From NCBI GenBank assembly GCA_036971475.1, contig JBAIZL010000007.1:33159002-33223001 (forward strand): DNA of 64,000 nt, given 5' to 3'. Position numbers and translations under genes: made by a program. The notes under the pieces were generated by a model that saw only the letters and a program-made list of their open reading frames with translations, was not told where the DNA came from and did no database searches. This document shows, one piece after another, positions 9,730 to 23,035 of the stretch (positions are counted from its first letter, which is position 1; every line of letters begins with the position of its first letter). The DNA comes from Prosapia bicincta (Eukaryota > Arthropoda > Insecta > Hemiptera > Cercopidae).

Positions 9730-12631
9730 GAAATCGCAAAATCCATGAACTATAATTCATGCATTTTTTTTAGAGCAAATATATGACAATTGCCATAGCT
9801 CCTATAATACTTATTATAGATCAATTCTAAGGGCACAATGCGAATCTATGGTCGATTCTGCGTTTATTATGCCTTTTAAATGAGAAATCCATTTTTTGTA
9901 GAAATCGCAAAATCCATGAACTATAATTCATGCATTTTTTTTAGAGCAAATATATGACAATTGCCATAGCTCCTATAATACTTATTATAGATCAATTCTA
10001 AGGGCACAATGCGAATCTATGGTCGATTCTGCGTTTATTATGCCTTGTAAATGAGAAATCCATTTTTTGTAGAAATCGCAAAATCCATGAACTATAATTC
10101 ATGCATTTATTTTAGAGCAACTATATGACAATTGCAATAGCTCCTATAATACTTATTATAGATCAATTCTAAGGGCACAACGCGAATCTGTGGTCGATTC
10201 TGCGTTTATTATGCCTTTTAAATGAGAAATCCATTTTTTGTAGAAATCGAAAAATCCATGAACTATAAATCATTCATTTATTTTAGAGCAAATATATGAC
10301 AATTGCCATAGCTCCTATAATACTTATTATAGATCAATTCTAAGGGCACAACGCGAATTTATGGTCGATTCTGCGTTTATTATGCCTTTTAAATGAGAAA
10401 TCCATTTTTTGTAGAAATCGTAAAATCCATGAACTATAATTCATGCATTTTTTTTAGAGCAAATATATGACAATTGCCATAGCTCCTATAATACTTATTA
10501 TAGATCAATTCTAAGGGCACAATGCGAATCTATGGTCGATTCTGCGTTTATTATGCCTTGTAAATGAGAAATCCATTTTTTGTAGAAATCGCAAAATCCA
10601 TGAACTATAATTCATGCATTTTTTTAGAGAAAATATATGACAATTGCCATAGCTCCTATAATACTTATTATAGATCAATTCTAAGTGCACAATGCGAATC
10701 TATGGTCGATTCTGCGTTTATTATGCCTTGTAAATGAGAAATCCATTTTTTGTAGAAATCGCAAAATCCATGAACTATAATTCATGAATTTTTTTTAGAG
10801 CAAATATATGACAATTGCGATAGCTCCTATAATACTTATTATAGATCAATTCTAAGAGCACAATGCGAATCTATGGTCGATTCTGCGTTTATTATGCCTT
10901 TTAAATGAGAAATCCATTTTTTGTAGAAATCGCAAAATCCATGAACTATAATTCATGCATTTTTTTAGAGAAAATATATGACAATTGCCATAGCTCCTAT
11001 AATACTTATTATAGATCAATTCTAAGGGCACAACGCGAATTTATGGTCGATTCTACGTTTATTATGCCTTTTAAATGAGAAATCCATTTTTTGTAGAAAT
11101 CGCAAAATCCATGAACTATAATTCATGCATTTTTTTTAGAGCTAATATATGACAATTGCGATAGCTCCTATAATACTTATTATAGATCAATTCTAAGAGC
11201 ACAATGCGAATCTATGGCCGATTCTGCGTTTATTATGCCTTTTAAATGAGAAATCCATTTTTTGTAGAAATCGCAAAATCCATGAACTAAAATTCATGCA
11301 TTTTTTTTGAGAAAATATATGACAATTGCCATAGCTCCTATAATACTTATTATAGATCAATTCTAAGAGCACAATGTGAATCTATGGTCGATTCTGCGAT
11401 TATTATAACTTTTAAATGAGAAATCCATTTTTTGTAGAAATCGCAAAATCCATGAACTATAATTCATGCATTTTTTTAGAGAAAATATATGACAATTGCG
11501 ATAGCTCCTATAATACTTATTATAGATCAATTCTAAGAGCACAATGTGAATCTATGGTCGATTCTGCGATAATTATGCCTTTTAAATGAGAAATCCATTT
11601 TTTGTAGAAATCGCAAAATCCATGAACTATAATTCATGCATTTTTTTAGAGAAAATATATGACAATTGCCATAGCTCCTATAATACTTATTATAGATCAA
11701 TTCTAAGAGCACAATGCGAATCTATGGTCGATTCTGCGTTTATTATGCCCTTTTAATGAGAAATCCATTTTTTGTAGAAATCGCAAAATCCATGAACTAT
11801 AATTCATGCATTTATTTTAGAGCAAATATATGACAATTGCCATAGCTCCTATAATACTTATTATAGATCAATTCTAAGGGCACAACGCGAATTTATGGTC
11901 GATTCTACGTTTATTATGCCTTTTAAATGAGAAATCCATTTTTTGTAGAAATCGTAAAATCCATGAACTATAATTCATGCATTTTTTTTAGAGCTAATAT
12001 ATGACAATTGCGATAGCTCCTATAATACTTATTATAGGTCAATTCTAAGAGCACAATGCGAATCTATGGCCGATTCTGCGTTTATTATGCCTTTTAAATG
12101 AGAAATCCATTTTTTGTAGAAATCGCAATATCCATGAACTATAATTCATGCATTTTTTTTAGAGCAAATATATGACAATTGCCATAGCTCCTATAATACT
12201 TATTATAGATCAATTCTAAGTGCACAATGCGAATCTATGGTCGATTCTGCGTTTATTATGCCTTTTAAATGAGAAATCCATTTTTTGTAGAAATCGCAAA
12301 ATCCATGAACTATAATTCATGCATTTTTTTTAGAGCAAATATATGTCAATTGTCATAGCTCCTATAATACTTATTATAGATCAATTCTAAGAGCGCAATG
12401 CGAATCTATGGTCGATTCTGCGTTTATTATGCCTTTTAAATGAGAAATCCATTTTTTGTAGAAATCGCAAATTCCATGAACTATAATTCATGCATTTTTT
12501 TTAGAGCAAATATATGACAATTGCCATAGCTCCTATAATACTTATTATAGATCAATTCTAAGGGCACAATGCGAATCTATGATCGATTCTGCGTTTATTA
12601 TGCCTTTTAAATGAGAAATCCATTTTTTGTA
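9730..12631. repeat. Mixed monomers, partial source of the 15.9-16.6 kb block
   Basis: About 17 monomers. Notable units are one with AATCGAAAAATCC and TAAATCATTCATTTATT (10243 on), two with GAGCTAATATATG (11141 and 11992), one with ATTATAACTTTTAAATG (11403), one with GCCCTTTTAATGAG (11747) and one with TATGTCAATTGTCATAG plus GAGCGCAATG (12340-12400). The group near 11.1-11.6 kb reappears at 15.9-16.4 kb (offset 4,776 bp, 28 monomers). Confidence 0.75.
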
Positions 12632-13992
12632 GAAATCGCAAAATCCATGAACTATAATTCATGCATTTTTTTACAGCAAATATATGACAATTGCCATAGC
12701 TCCTATAATACTTATAATAGAACAATTGTAAGAGCACATTGCGAATCTATGGTCGATTCTGCGTTTATAATGCCTTTTAAATGAGAAATCCATTTTTCTT
12801 AGAAATCGCAAAATCCATGAACTATAATTCATGCATTTTTTTTAGAGCAAATATATGACAATTGCCATAGCTCCTATAATACTTATTATAGATCAATTCT
12901 AAGGACACAATGCGAATCTATGGTCGATTCTGCGTTTATTATGCCTTGTAAATGAGAAATCCATTTTTTGTAGAAATCGCAAAATCCATGAACTATAATT
13001 CATGCATTTATTTTAGAGCAACCATATGACAATTGCAATAGCTCCTATAATACTTATTATAGATCAATTCTAAGGGCACAACGCGAATCTATGGTCGATT
13101 CTGCGTTTATTATGCCTTTTAAATGAGAAATCCATTTTTTGTAGAAATCGCAAAATCCATGAACTATAATTCATGCATTTTTTCTAGAGCAAATATATGA
13201 CAATTGCCATAGCTCCTATAATACTTATTATAGATCAATTCTAAGAGCACAATGCGAATCTATGGTCGATTCTGCATTTATTATGCCTTTGAAATGAGAA
13301 ATCCATTTTTTGTAGAAATCGCAAAATCCATGAACTATAATTCATGCATTTTTTTAGAGAAAATATATGACAATTGCGATAGCTCCTATAATACTTATTA
13401 TAGATCAATTCTAAGAGCACAATGTGAATCTATGGTCGATTCTGCGATTATTATGCCTTTTAAATGAGAAATCCATTTTTTGTAGAAATCGCAAAATCCA
13501 TGAACTATAATTCATGCATTTTTTTAGAGAAAATATATGACAATTGCCATAGCTCCTATAATACTTATTATAGATCAATTCTAAGAGCACAATGCGAATC
13601 TATGGTCGATTCTGCGTTTATTATGCCTTTTAAATGAGTAATCCATTTTTTGTAGAAATCGCAAAATCCATGAACTAAATTCATGCATTTTTTTTGAGCA
13701 AATATATGACAATTGCGCTAGCTCCTATAATACTTATTATAGATCAATTCTAAGTGCACAATGCGAATCTATGGTCGATTCTGCGTTTATTATGCCTTGT
13801 AAATGAGAAATCCATTTTTTGTAAAAATCGCAAAATCCATGAACTATAATTCATGCATTTTTTGGAGAAAATATATGACAATTGCAATAGCTCCTATAAT
13901 ACCTATTATAGATCAATTCTAAGAGCACAATGTGAATCTATGGTCGATTCTGCGATTATTATGCCTTTTAAATGAGAAATCCATTTTTTGTA
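12632..13992. repeat. 8-monomer module, copy I (1,361 bp)
   Basis: Eight marked units: TTTACAGC with AATTGTAAGAGCACATTG and TTTTTCTTAG; AAGGACAC; CAACCATATG; TTTTCTAGAGC with TCTGCATTTATT and CCTTTGAAATG; GCGATAGC with CAATGTGAATC and GCGATTATT; a unit ending GAGTAATCC; GAACTAAATTC with TTTGAGCAAAT and GCGCTAGC; TTTGGAGA with GCAATAGC and ACCTATT. The full set recurs at 16724-18085 and, one monomer shorter, at 18599-19790. The TAA-to-GAA change at 13291 opens a spurious 71-codon frame. Confidence 0.88.
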
Positions 13993-14677
13993 GAAATCGC
14001 AAAATCCATGAACTATAATTCATGCATTTTTTTTTAGAGCAAATATATGACAATTGCCATAGCTCCTATAATACTTATTATAGATCAATTCTAAGGGCAC
14101 AATGCGAATCTATGTTCGATTCTGCGTTTATTATGCCTTTTAAATGAGAAATCCATTTTTTGTAGAAATCGCAATATCCATGAACTATAATTCATGCATT
14201 TTTTTAGAGAAAATATATGACAATTGCCATAGCTCCTATAATACTTATTATAGATCAATTCTAAGAGCACAATGTGAATCTATGGTCGATTCTGCGATTA
14301 TTATGCCTTTTAAATGAGAAATCCATTTTTTGTAGAAATCGCAAAATCCATGAACTATAATTCATGCATTTTTTTTTAGAGCAAATATATGACAATTGCC
14401 ATAGCTCCTATAATACTTATTATAGATCAATTCTAAGGGCACAATGCGAATCTATGTTCGATTCTGCGTTTATTATGCCTTTTAAATGAGAAATCCATTT
14501 TTTGTAGAAATCGCAATATCCATGAACTATAATTCATGCATTTTTTTAGAGAAAATATATGACAATTGCCATAGCTCCTATAATACTTATTATAGATCAA
14601 TTCTAAGAGCACAATGCGAATCTATGGTCGATTCTGCGTTTATTATGCCTTTTAAATGAGAAATCCAATTTTTTGTA
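13993..14677. repeat. 2-monomer duplication (342 + 343 bp)
   Basis: A T9 AGAGC unit (AAGGGCAC, CTATGTTCG, then GCAATATCC) followed by a T7 AGAGAAAAT unit occurs twice in a row, 13993-14334 and 14335-14677. The two T7 units differ downstream: the first has CAATGTGAATC/GCGATTATT, the second CAATGCGAATC/GCGTTTATT followed by an extra A in AATCCAATTTTTTG. A similar pair occurs once at 19791. Confidence 0.8.
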
Positions 14678-16723
14678 GAAATCGCAAAATCCATGAACTA
14701 TAATTCATGCATTTATTTTAGAGCAAATATATGACAATTGCCATAGCTCCTATAATACTTATTATAGATCAATTCTAAGGGCACAACGGGAATTTATGGT
14801 CGATTCTACGTTTATTATGCCTTTTAAATGAGAAATCCATTTTTTGTAGAAATCGCAAAATCCATGAACTATAATTCATGCATTTTTTTAGAGAAAATAT
14901 ATGACAATTGCCATAGCTCCTATAATACTTATTATAGATCAATTCTAAGTGCACAATGCGAATCTATGGTCGATTCTGCGTTTATTATGCCTTGTAAATG
15001 AGAAATCCATTTTTTGTAGAAATCGCAAAATCCATGAACTATAATTCATGCATTTTTTTTAGAGCAAATATATGACAATTGCGATAGCTCCTATAATACT
15101 TATTATAGATCAATTCTAAGAGCACAATGCGAATCTATGGTCGATTCTGCGTTTATTATGCCTTTTAAATGAGAAATCCATTTTTTGTAGAAATCGCAAA
15201 ATCCATGAACTATAATTCATGCATTTTTTTAGAGAAAATATATGACAATTGCCATAGCTCCTATAATACTTATTATAGATCAATTCTAAGAGCACAATGC
15301 GAATCTATGGTCGATTCTGCGTTTATTACTTCTTTTAAATGAGAAATCCAATTTTTGTAGAAATCGCAAAATCCATGAACTATAATTCATGCATTTTTTT
15401 TAGAGCAAATATATGACAATTGCCATAGCTCCTATAATACTTATTATAGATCAATTCTAAGTGCACAATGCGAATCTATGGTCGATTCTGCGTTTATTAT
15501 GCCTTTTAAATGAGAAATCCATTTTTTGTAGAAATCGCAAAATCCATGAACTATAATTCATGCATTTTTTTAGAGAAAATATATGACAATTGCCATAGCT
15601 CCTATAATACTTATTATAGATCAATTCAAAGAGCACAATGCGAATCTATGGTCGATTCTGCGTTTATTATGCCTTTTAAATGAGAAATCCATTTTTTGTA
15701 GAAATCGCAAAATCCATGAACTATAATTCATGCATTTATTTTAGAGCAAATATATGACAATTGCCATAGCTCCTATAATACTTATTATAGATCAATTCTA
15801 AGGGCACAACGCGAATTTATGGTCGATTCTACGTTTATTATGCCTTTTAAATGAGAAATCCATTTTTTGTAGAAATCGCAAAATCCATGAACTATAATTC
15901 ATGCATTTTTTTTAGAGCTAATATATGACAATTGCGATAGCTCCTATAATACTTATTATAGATCAATTCTAAGAGCACAATGCGAATCTATGGCCGATTC
16001 TGCGTTTATTATGCCTTTTAAATGAGAAATCCATTTTTTGTAGAAATCGCAAAATCCATGAACTATAATTCATGCATTTTTTTAGAGAAAATATATGACA
16101 ATTGCCATAGCTCCTATAATACTTATTATAGATCAATTCTAAGAGCACAATGTGAATCTATGGTCGATTCTGCGATTATTATAACTTTTAAATGAGAAAT
16201 CCATTTTTTGTAGAAATCGCAAAATCCATGAACTATAATTCATGCATTTTTTTAGAGAAAATATATGACAATTGCGATAGCTCCTATAATACTTATTATA
16301 GATCAATTCTAAGAGCACAATGTGAATCTATGGTCGATTCTGCGATTATTATGCCTTTTAAATGAGAAATCCATTTTTTGTAGAAATCGCAAAATCCATG
16401 AACTATAATTCATGCATTTTTTTAGAGAAAATATATGACAATTGCCATAGCTCCTATAATACTTATTATAGATCAATTATAAGTGCACAATGCGAATCTA
16501 TGGTCGATTCTGCGTTTATTATGCCTTTTAAATGAGAAATCCATTTTTTGTAGAAATCGCAAAATCCATGAACTATAATTCATGCATTTTTTTTAGAGCA
16601 AATATATGACAATTGTCATAGCTCCTATAATACTTATTATAGATCAATTCTAAGAGCGCAATGCGAATCTATGGTCGATTCTGCGTTTATTATGCCTTTT
16701 AAATGAGAAATCCATTTTTTGTA
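14678..16723. repeat. Twelve mixed monomers before module copy II
   Basis: Contains an ACGGGAATTTATGG unit (14790s; matched at about 20413), a CCTTGTAAATG unit, one with TTACTTCTTTTAAATG (15327), a GAGCTAATATATG unit (15917) and an ATTATAACTTTT unit (16178). From about 15.87 to 16.4 kb it parallels 11.1-11.6 kb. A unit with AATTATAAGTGCAC (16383-16552) and a GAGCGCAATG unit lead into the module. Confidence 0.75.
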
Positions 16724-18085
16724 GAAATCGCAAAATCCATGAACTATAATTCATGCATTTTTTTACAGCAAATATATGACAATTGCCATAGCTCCTATAA
16801 TACTTATAATAGATCAATTGTAAGAGCACATTGCGAATCTATGGTCGATTCTGCGTTTATAATGCCTTTTAAATGAGAAATCCATTTTTCTTAGAAATCG
16901 CAAAATCCATGAACTATAATTCATGCATTTTTTTTAGAGCAAATATATGACAATTGCCATAGCTCCTATAATACTTATTATAGATCAATTCTAAGGACAC
17001 AATGCGAATCTATGGTCGATTCTGCGTTTATTATGCCTTGTAAATGAGAAATCCATTTTTTGTAGAAATCGCAAAATCCATGAACTATAATTCATGCATT
17101 TATTTTAGAGCAACCATATGACAATTGCAATAGCTCCTATAATACTTATTATAGATCAATTCTAAGGGCACAACGCGAATCTATGGTCGATTCTGCGTTT
17201 ATTATGCCTATTAAATGAGAAATCCATTTTTTGTAGAAATCGCAAAATCCATGAACTATAATTCATGCATTTTTTCTAGAGCAAATATATGACAATTGCC
17301 ATAGCTCCTATAATACTTATTATAGATCAATTCTAAGAGCACAATGCGAATCTATGGTCGATTCTGCATTTATTATGCCTTTGAAATGAGAAATCCATTT
17401 TTTGTAGAAATCGCAAAATCCATGAACTATAATTCATGCATTTTTTTAGATAAAATATATGACAATTGCGATTGCTCCTATAATACTTATTATAGATCAA
17501 TTCTAAGAGCACAATGTGAATCTATGGTCGATTCTGCGATTATTATGCCTTTTAAATGAGAAATCCATTTTTTGTAGAAATCGCAAAATCCATGAACTAT
17601 AATTCATGCATTTTTTTAGAGAAAATATATGACAATTGCCATAGCTCCTATAATACTTATTATAGATCAATTCTAAGAGCACAATGCGAATCTATGGTCG
17701 ATTCTGCGTTTATTATGCCTTTTAAATGAGTAATCCATTTTTTGTAGAAATCGAAAAATCCATGAACTAAATTCATGCATTTTTTTTGAGCAAATATATG
17801 ACAATTGCGCTAGCTCCTATAATACTTATTATAGATCAATTCTAAGTGCACAATGCGAATCTATGGTCGATTCTGCGTTTATTATGCCTTGTAAATGAGA
17901 AATCCATTTTTTGTAAAAATCGCAAAATCCATGAACTATAATTCATGCATTTTTTTGGAGAAAATATATGACAATTGCAATAGCTCTTATAATACCTATT
18001 ATAGATCAATTCTAAGAGCACAATGTGAATCTATGGTCGATTCTGCGATTATTATGCCTTTTAAATGAGAAATCCATTTTTTGTA
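16724..18085. repeat. 8-monomer module, copy II (1,362 bp)
   Basis: Same eight marks as 12632-13992, displaced by 4,092 bp (24 monomers). Private differences include GCCTATTAAATG at 17208, TAGATAAAATATATG with GCGATTGC near 17450-17475, AATCGAAAAATCC at 17752 and CTCTTATAATACC near 17987. With the two units before it, it forms the left half of a tandem pair of about 1.7 kb with 18086-19790. Confidence 0.88.
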
Positions 18086-18598
18086 GAAATCGCAAAATCC
18101 ATGAACTATAATTCATGCATTTTTTTTAGAGCAAATATATGACAATTGCCATAGCTCCTATAATACTTATTATAGATCAATTCTAAGTGCACAATGCGAA
18201 TCTATGGTCGATTCTGCGTTTATTATGCCTTTTAAATGAGAAATCCATTTTTTGTAGAAATCGCAAAATCCATGAACTATAATTCATGCATTTTTTTTAG
18301 AGCAAATATATGACAATTGTCATAGCTCCTATAATACTTATTATAGATCAATTCTAAGAGCGCAATGCGAATCTATGGTCGATTCTGCGTTTATTATGCC
18401 TTTTAAATGAGAAATCCATTTTTTGTAGAAATCGCAAATTCCATGAACTATAATTCATGCATTTTTTTTAGAGCAAATATATGACAATTGCCATAGCTCC
18501 TATAATACTTATTATAGATCAATTCTAAGGGCACAATGCGAATCTATGGTCGATTCTGCGTTTATTATGCCTTTTAAATGAGAAATCCATTTTTTGTA
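18086..18598. repeat. Three monomers leading into module copy III
   Basis: T8 with AAGTGCAC; ATTGTCAT with GAGCGCAATG; and CAAATTCCATG with AAGGGCAC. The same three-unit lead precedes copy I (12.12-12.63 kb), whereas copy II lacks the CAAATTCC unit. Copy III therefore resembles copy I upstream but adjoins copy II. Confidence 0.8.
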
Positions 18599-19790
18599 GA
18601 AATCGCAAAATCCATGAACTATAATTCATGCATTTTTTTACAGCAAATATATGACAATTGCCATAGCTCCTATAATACTTATAATAGATCAATTGTAAGA
18701 GCACATTGCGAATCTATGGTCGATTCTGCGTTTATAATGCCTTTTAAATGAGAAATCCATTTTTCTTAGAAATCGCAAAATCCATGAACTATAATTCATG
18801 CATTTTTTTTAGAGCATATATATGACAATTGCCATAGCTCCTATAATACTTATTATAGATCAATTCTAAGGACACAATGCGAATCTATGGTCGATTTTGC
18901 GTTTATTATGCCTTGTAAATGAGAAATCCATTTTTTGTAGAAATCGCAAAATCCATGAACTATAATTCATGCATTTATTTTAGAGCAACCATATGACAAT
19001 TGCAATAGCTCCTATAATACTTATTATAGATCAATTCTAAGGGCACAACGCGAATCTATGGTCGATTCTGCGTTTATTATGCCTATTAAATGAGAAATCC
19101 ATTTTTTGTAGAAATCGCAAAATCCATGAACTATAATTCATGCATTTTTTCTAGAGCAAATATATGACAATTGCCATAGCTCCTATAATACTTATTATAG
19201 ATCAATTCTAAGAGCACAATGCGAATCTATGGTCGATTCTGCGATTATTATGCCTTTTAAATGAGAAATCCATTTTTTGTAGAAATCGCAAAATCCATGA
19301 ACTATAATTCATGCATTTTTTTAGAGAAAATATATGACAATTGCCATAGCTCCTATAATACTTATTATAGATCAATTCTAAGAGCACAATGCGAATCTAT
19401 GGTCGATTCTGCGTTTATTATGCCTTTTAAATGAGTAATCCATTTTTTGTAGAAATCGCAAAATCCATGAACTAAATTCATGCATTTTTTTTGAGCAAAT
19501 ATATGACAATTGCGCTAGCTCCTATAATACTTATTATAGATCAATTCTAAGTGCACAATGCGAATCTATGGTCGATTCTGCGTTTATTATGCCTTGTAAA
19601 TGAGAAATCCATTTTTTGTAAAAATCGCAAAATCCATGAACTATAATTCATGCATTTTTTTGGAGAAAATATATGACAATTGCAATAGCTCTTATAATAC
19701 CTATTATAGATCAATTCTAAGAGCACAATGTGAATCTATGGTCGATTCTGCGATTATTATGCCTTTTAAATGAGAAATCCATTTTTTGTA
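18599..19790. repeat. Module copy III, one monomer short (1,192 bp)
   Basis: Seven rather than eight units. The missing length is explained by one chimeric unit at about 19120-19290. It begins with the TTTTCTAGAGC mark of module unit 4 and ends with the GCGATTATT mark of unit 5, but keeps CAATGCGAATC. Copy III shares GCCTATTAAATG (19082) and CTCTTATAATACC (near 19688) with copy II, so it is closer to copy II within the module. Confidence 0.85.
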
Positions 19791-21328
19791 GAAATCGCAA
19801 AATCCATGAACTATAATTCATGCATTTTTTTTTAGAGCAAATATATGACAATTGCCATAGCTCCTATAATACTTATTATAGATCAATTCTAAGGGCACAA
19901 TGCGAATCTATGTTCGATTCTGCGTTTATTATGCCTTTTAAATGAGAAATCCATTTTTTGTAGAAATCGCAATATCCATGAACTATAATTCATGCATTTT
20001 TTTAGAGAAAATATATGACAATTGCCATAGCTCCTATAATACTTATTATAGATCAATTCTAAGAGCACAATGTGAATCTATGGTCGATTCTGCGATTATT
20101 ATGCCTTTTAAATGAGAAATCCATTTTTTGTAGAAATCGCAATATCCATGAACTATATAATTCATGCATTTTTTTAGAGAAAATATATGACAATTGCCAT
20201 AGCTCCTATAATACTAATTATAGATCAATTCTAAGAGCACAATGCGAATCTATGGTCGATTCTGCGTTTATTATGCCTTTTAAATGAGAAATCCAATTTT
20301 TTGTAGAAATCGCAAAATCCATGAACTATAATTCATGCATTTATTTTAGAGCAAATATATGACAATTGCCATAGCTCCTATAATACTTATTATAGATCAA
20401 TTCTAAGGGCACAACGGGAATTTATGGTCGATTCTACGTTTATTATGCCTTTTAAATGAGAAATCCATTTTTTGTAGAAATCGCAAAATCCATGAACTAT
20501 AATTCATGCATTTTTTTTAGAGCAAATATATGACAATTGCGATAGCTCCTATAATACTTATTATAGATCAATTCTAAGAGCACAATGCGAATCTATGGCC
20601 GATTCTGCGTTTATTATGCCTTTTAAATGAGAAATATATTTTTTGTAGAAATCGCAACATCCATGAACTATAATTCATGCATTTTTTTAGAGAAAATATA
20701 TGACAATTGCCATAGCTCCTATAATACTTATTATAGATCAATTCTAAGAGCACAATGCTAATCTATTGTCGATTCTGCGTTTATTATGCCTTTTAAATGA
20801 GAAATCCATTTTTTGTAGAAATCGCAAAATCCATGAACTATAATTCATGCATTTTTTTAGAGAAAATATATGACAATTGCCATAGCTCCTATAATACTTA
20901 TTATAGATCAATTCTAAGAGCACAATGCGAATCTATGGTCGATTCTGCGTTTATAATGCCTTTTAAAAGAGAAATCCATTTTTTGTAGAAATCGCAAAAT
21001 CCATGAACTATAATTCATGCATTTTTTTTAGAGCAAATATATGACAATTGCCATAGCTCCTATAATACTTATTACAGATCAATTCTAAGTGCACAATGCG
21101 AATCTATGGTCGATTCTGCGTTTATTATGCCTTTTAATGAGAAATCCATTTTTTGTAGAAATCGCAAAATCCATGAACTATAATTCATGCATTTTTTTTA
21201 GAGCAAATATATGACAATTGCGATAGCTCCTATAATACTTATTATAGATCAATTCTAAGAGCACAATGCGAATCTATGGCCGATTCTGCGTTTATTATGC
21301 CTTTTAAATGAGAAATCCATTTTTTGTA
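19791..21328. repeat. Nine mixed monomers after module copy III
   Basis: Starts like the segment after copy I: T9 with CTATGTTCG and GCAATATCC, then CAATGTGAATC. Next is a unit with a 2-base insertion, GAACTATATAATTC (20150s), and ACTAATTATAG, then AATCCAATTTTTTG, then ACGGGAATTTATGG. Further right are AAATATATTTTTTG (20632) with GCAACATCC, a TGCTAATCTATTG unit (20757) and a unit with TTTTAAAAGAG (20967) in place of the usual TTTTAAATGAG. The insertion and this last change open short spurious frames. Confidence 0.8.
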
Positions 21329-23035
21329 GAAATCGCAAAATCCATGAACTATAATTCATGCATTTTTTTAGAGAAAATATATGACAATTTCCATAGCTCC
21401 TATAATACTTATTATAGATCAATTCTAAGGGCACAACGCGAATTTATGGTCGATTCTACGTTTATTATGCCTTTTAAATGAGAAATCCATTTTATGTAGA
21501 AATCGCAAAATCCATGAACTATAATTCATGCATTTTTTTTAGAGAAAATATATGACAATTGCCATAGCTCCTATAATACCTATTATAGATCAATTCTAAG
21601 AGCATAATGCCAATCTATTGTCGATTCTGCGTTTATTATGCCTTTTAAATGAGAAATCCATTTTTTGTAGAAATCGCAAAATCCATGAACTATAATTCAT
21701 GCATTTTTTTAGAGAAAATATATGACATATGCCATAGCTTCTATAATACTTATTATAGATCCATTCTAAGAGCACAATGCGAATCTATGGTCGATTCTGC
21801 GTTTATTACGCCTTTTAAATGAGAAATCCATTTTTTGTAGAAATCGCAAAATCCATGAACTATAATTCATGCATTTTTTTTAGAGCAAATATATGACAAT
21901 TGCCATAGCTCCTATAATACTTATTATAGATCAATTCTAAAAGCACAATGCGAATCTATGGTCGATTCTGCGTTTATTATGCCTTTTAAATGAGAAATCC
22001 ATTTTTTGTAGAAATCGCAAAATCCATGAACTATAATTCATGCATTTTTTTTAGAGCAAATATATGACAATTGTCATAGCTCCTATAATACTTATTATAG
22101 ATCAATTCTAAGAGCACAATGCGAATCTATGGTCGATTCTGCGTTTATTATGTCTTTTAAATGAGAAATCCATTTTCTGTAGAAATCGCAAAATCCATGA
22201 ACTACAATTCATGCATTTTTTTTAGAGCAAATATATGACAATTGCCATAGCTCCTATAATACTTATTATAGATCAATTCTAAGAGGACAATGCGAATCTA
22301 TGGTCGATTCTGCGATTATTATGCCTTTTAAATGAGAAATCCAATTTTTTGTAGAAATCGCAAAATCCATGAACTATAATTCATGCATTTATTTTAGAGC
22401 AAATATATGACAATTGCCATAGCTCCTATAATACTTATTATAGATCAATTCTAAGGGCACAACGCGAATTTATGGTCGATTCTACGTTTATTATGCCTTT
22501 TAAATGAGAAATCCATTTTTTGTAGAAATCGCAAAATCCATGAACTATAATTCGTGCATTTTTTTTAGAGCAAATATATGACAATTGCGATAGCTCCTAT
22601 AATACTTAATTTAGATCAATTCTAAGAGCACAATGCGAATCTATGGCCGATTCTGCGTTTATTATGCCTTTTAAATGAGAAATCCATTTTTTGTAGAAAT
22701 CGCAAAATCCATGAACTATAATTCATGCATTTTTTTAGAGAAAATATATGACAATTGCCATAGCTCCTATAATACTTAATATAGATCAATTCTAAGAGCA
22801 CAATGCCAATCTATTGTCGATTCTGCGTTTATTATGCCTTTTAAATGAGAAATCCATTTTTTGTAGAAATCGCAAAATCCATGAACTATAATTCATGCAT
22901 TTTTTTAGAGAAAATATATGACAATTGCCATAGCTCCTATAATACTTATTATAGATCAATTCTAAGAGCACAATGCGAATCTATGGCCGATTCTGCGTTT
23001 ATTATGCCTTTTAAATGAGAAATCCATTTTTTGTA
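21329..23035. repeat. 10-mer HOR (1,707 bp), copy 1
   Basis: Ten marked units including ACAATTTCCATAG with ATTTTATGTAG; ACCTATT with GCATAATGCC; GACATATGCC with GCTTCTATAAT and GATCCATTC; AAAAGCAC; TTATGTCTTTT with TTTTCTGTAG; ACTACAATTC with AAGAGGAC; AATCCAATTTTTTG; ATTCGTGCATT with GGCCG; and GCCAATCTATTG. All recur in order 1,707 bp downstream. One difference is CTTAATTTAG here (22605) against CTTATTATAG in copy 2. Confidence 0.92.

Noticed and set aside
13252..13467. 71-codon open frame on the plus strand, repeated at 17344-17559
   Set aside because: It arises because TAA in the usual TTTTAAATGAG is changed to GAA (13291 and 17383) in two copies of the same satellite module, so it runs from one monomer into the next. 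There is no ribosome-binding or start context and no homologous frame in other monomers.
13993..14677. Dimeric (about 341-bp) organisation of the whole array
   Set aside because: Two-monomer periodicity occurs only in short local duplications (13.99, 25.94 and 62.64 kb); T7 and T8 types do not alternate regularly elsewhere.
20072..20287. 71-codon open frame starting with GTG
   Set aside because: It depends on a 2-base insertion (GAACTATATAATTC) that shifts frame past a normal stop. It is a by-product of one damaged monomer.
20797..20988. 63-codon open frame
   Set aside because: It is extended only by the change TTTTAAATGAG to TTTTAAAAGAG at 20967, which removes a TGA. It is otherwise plain satellite.
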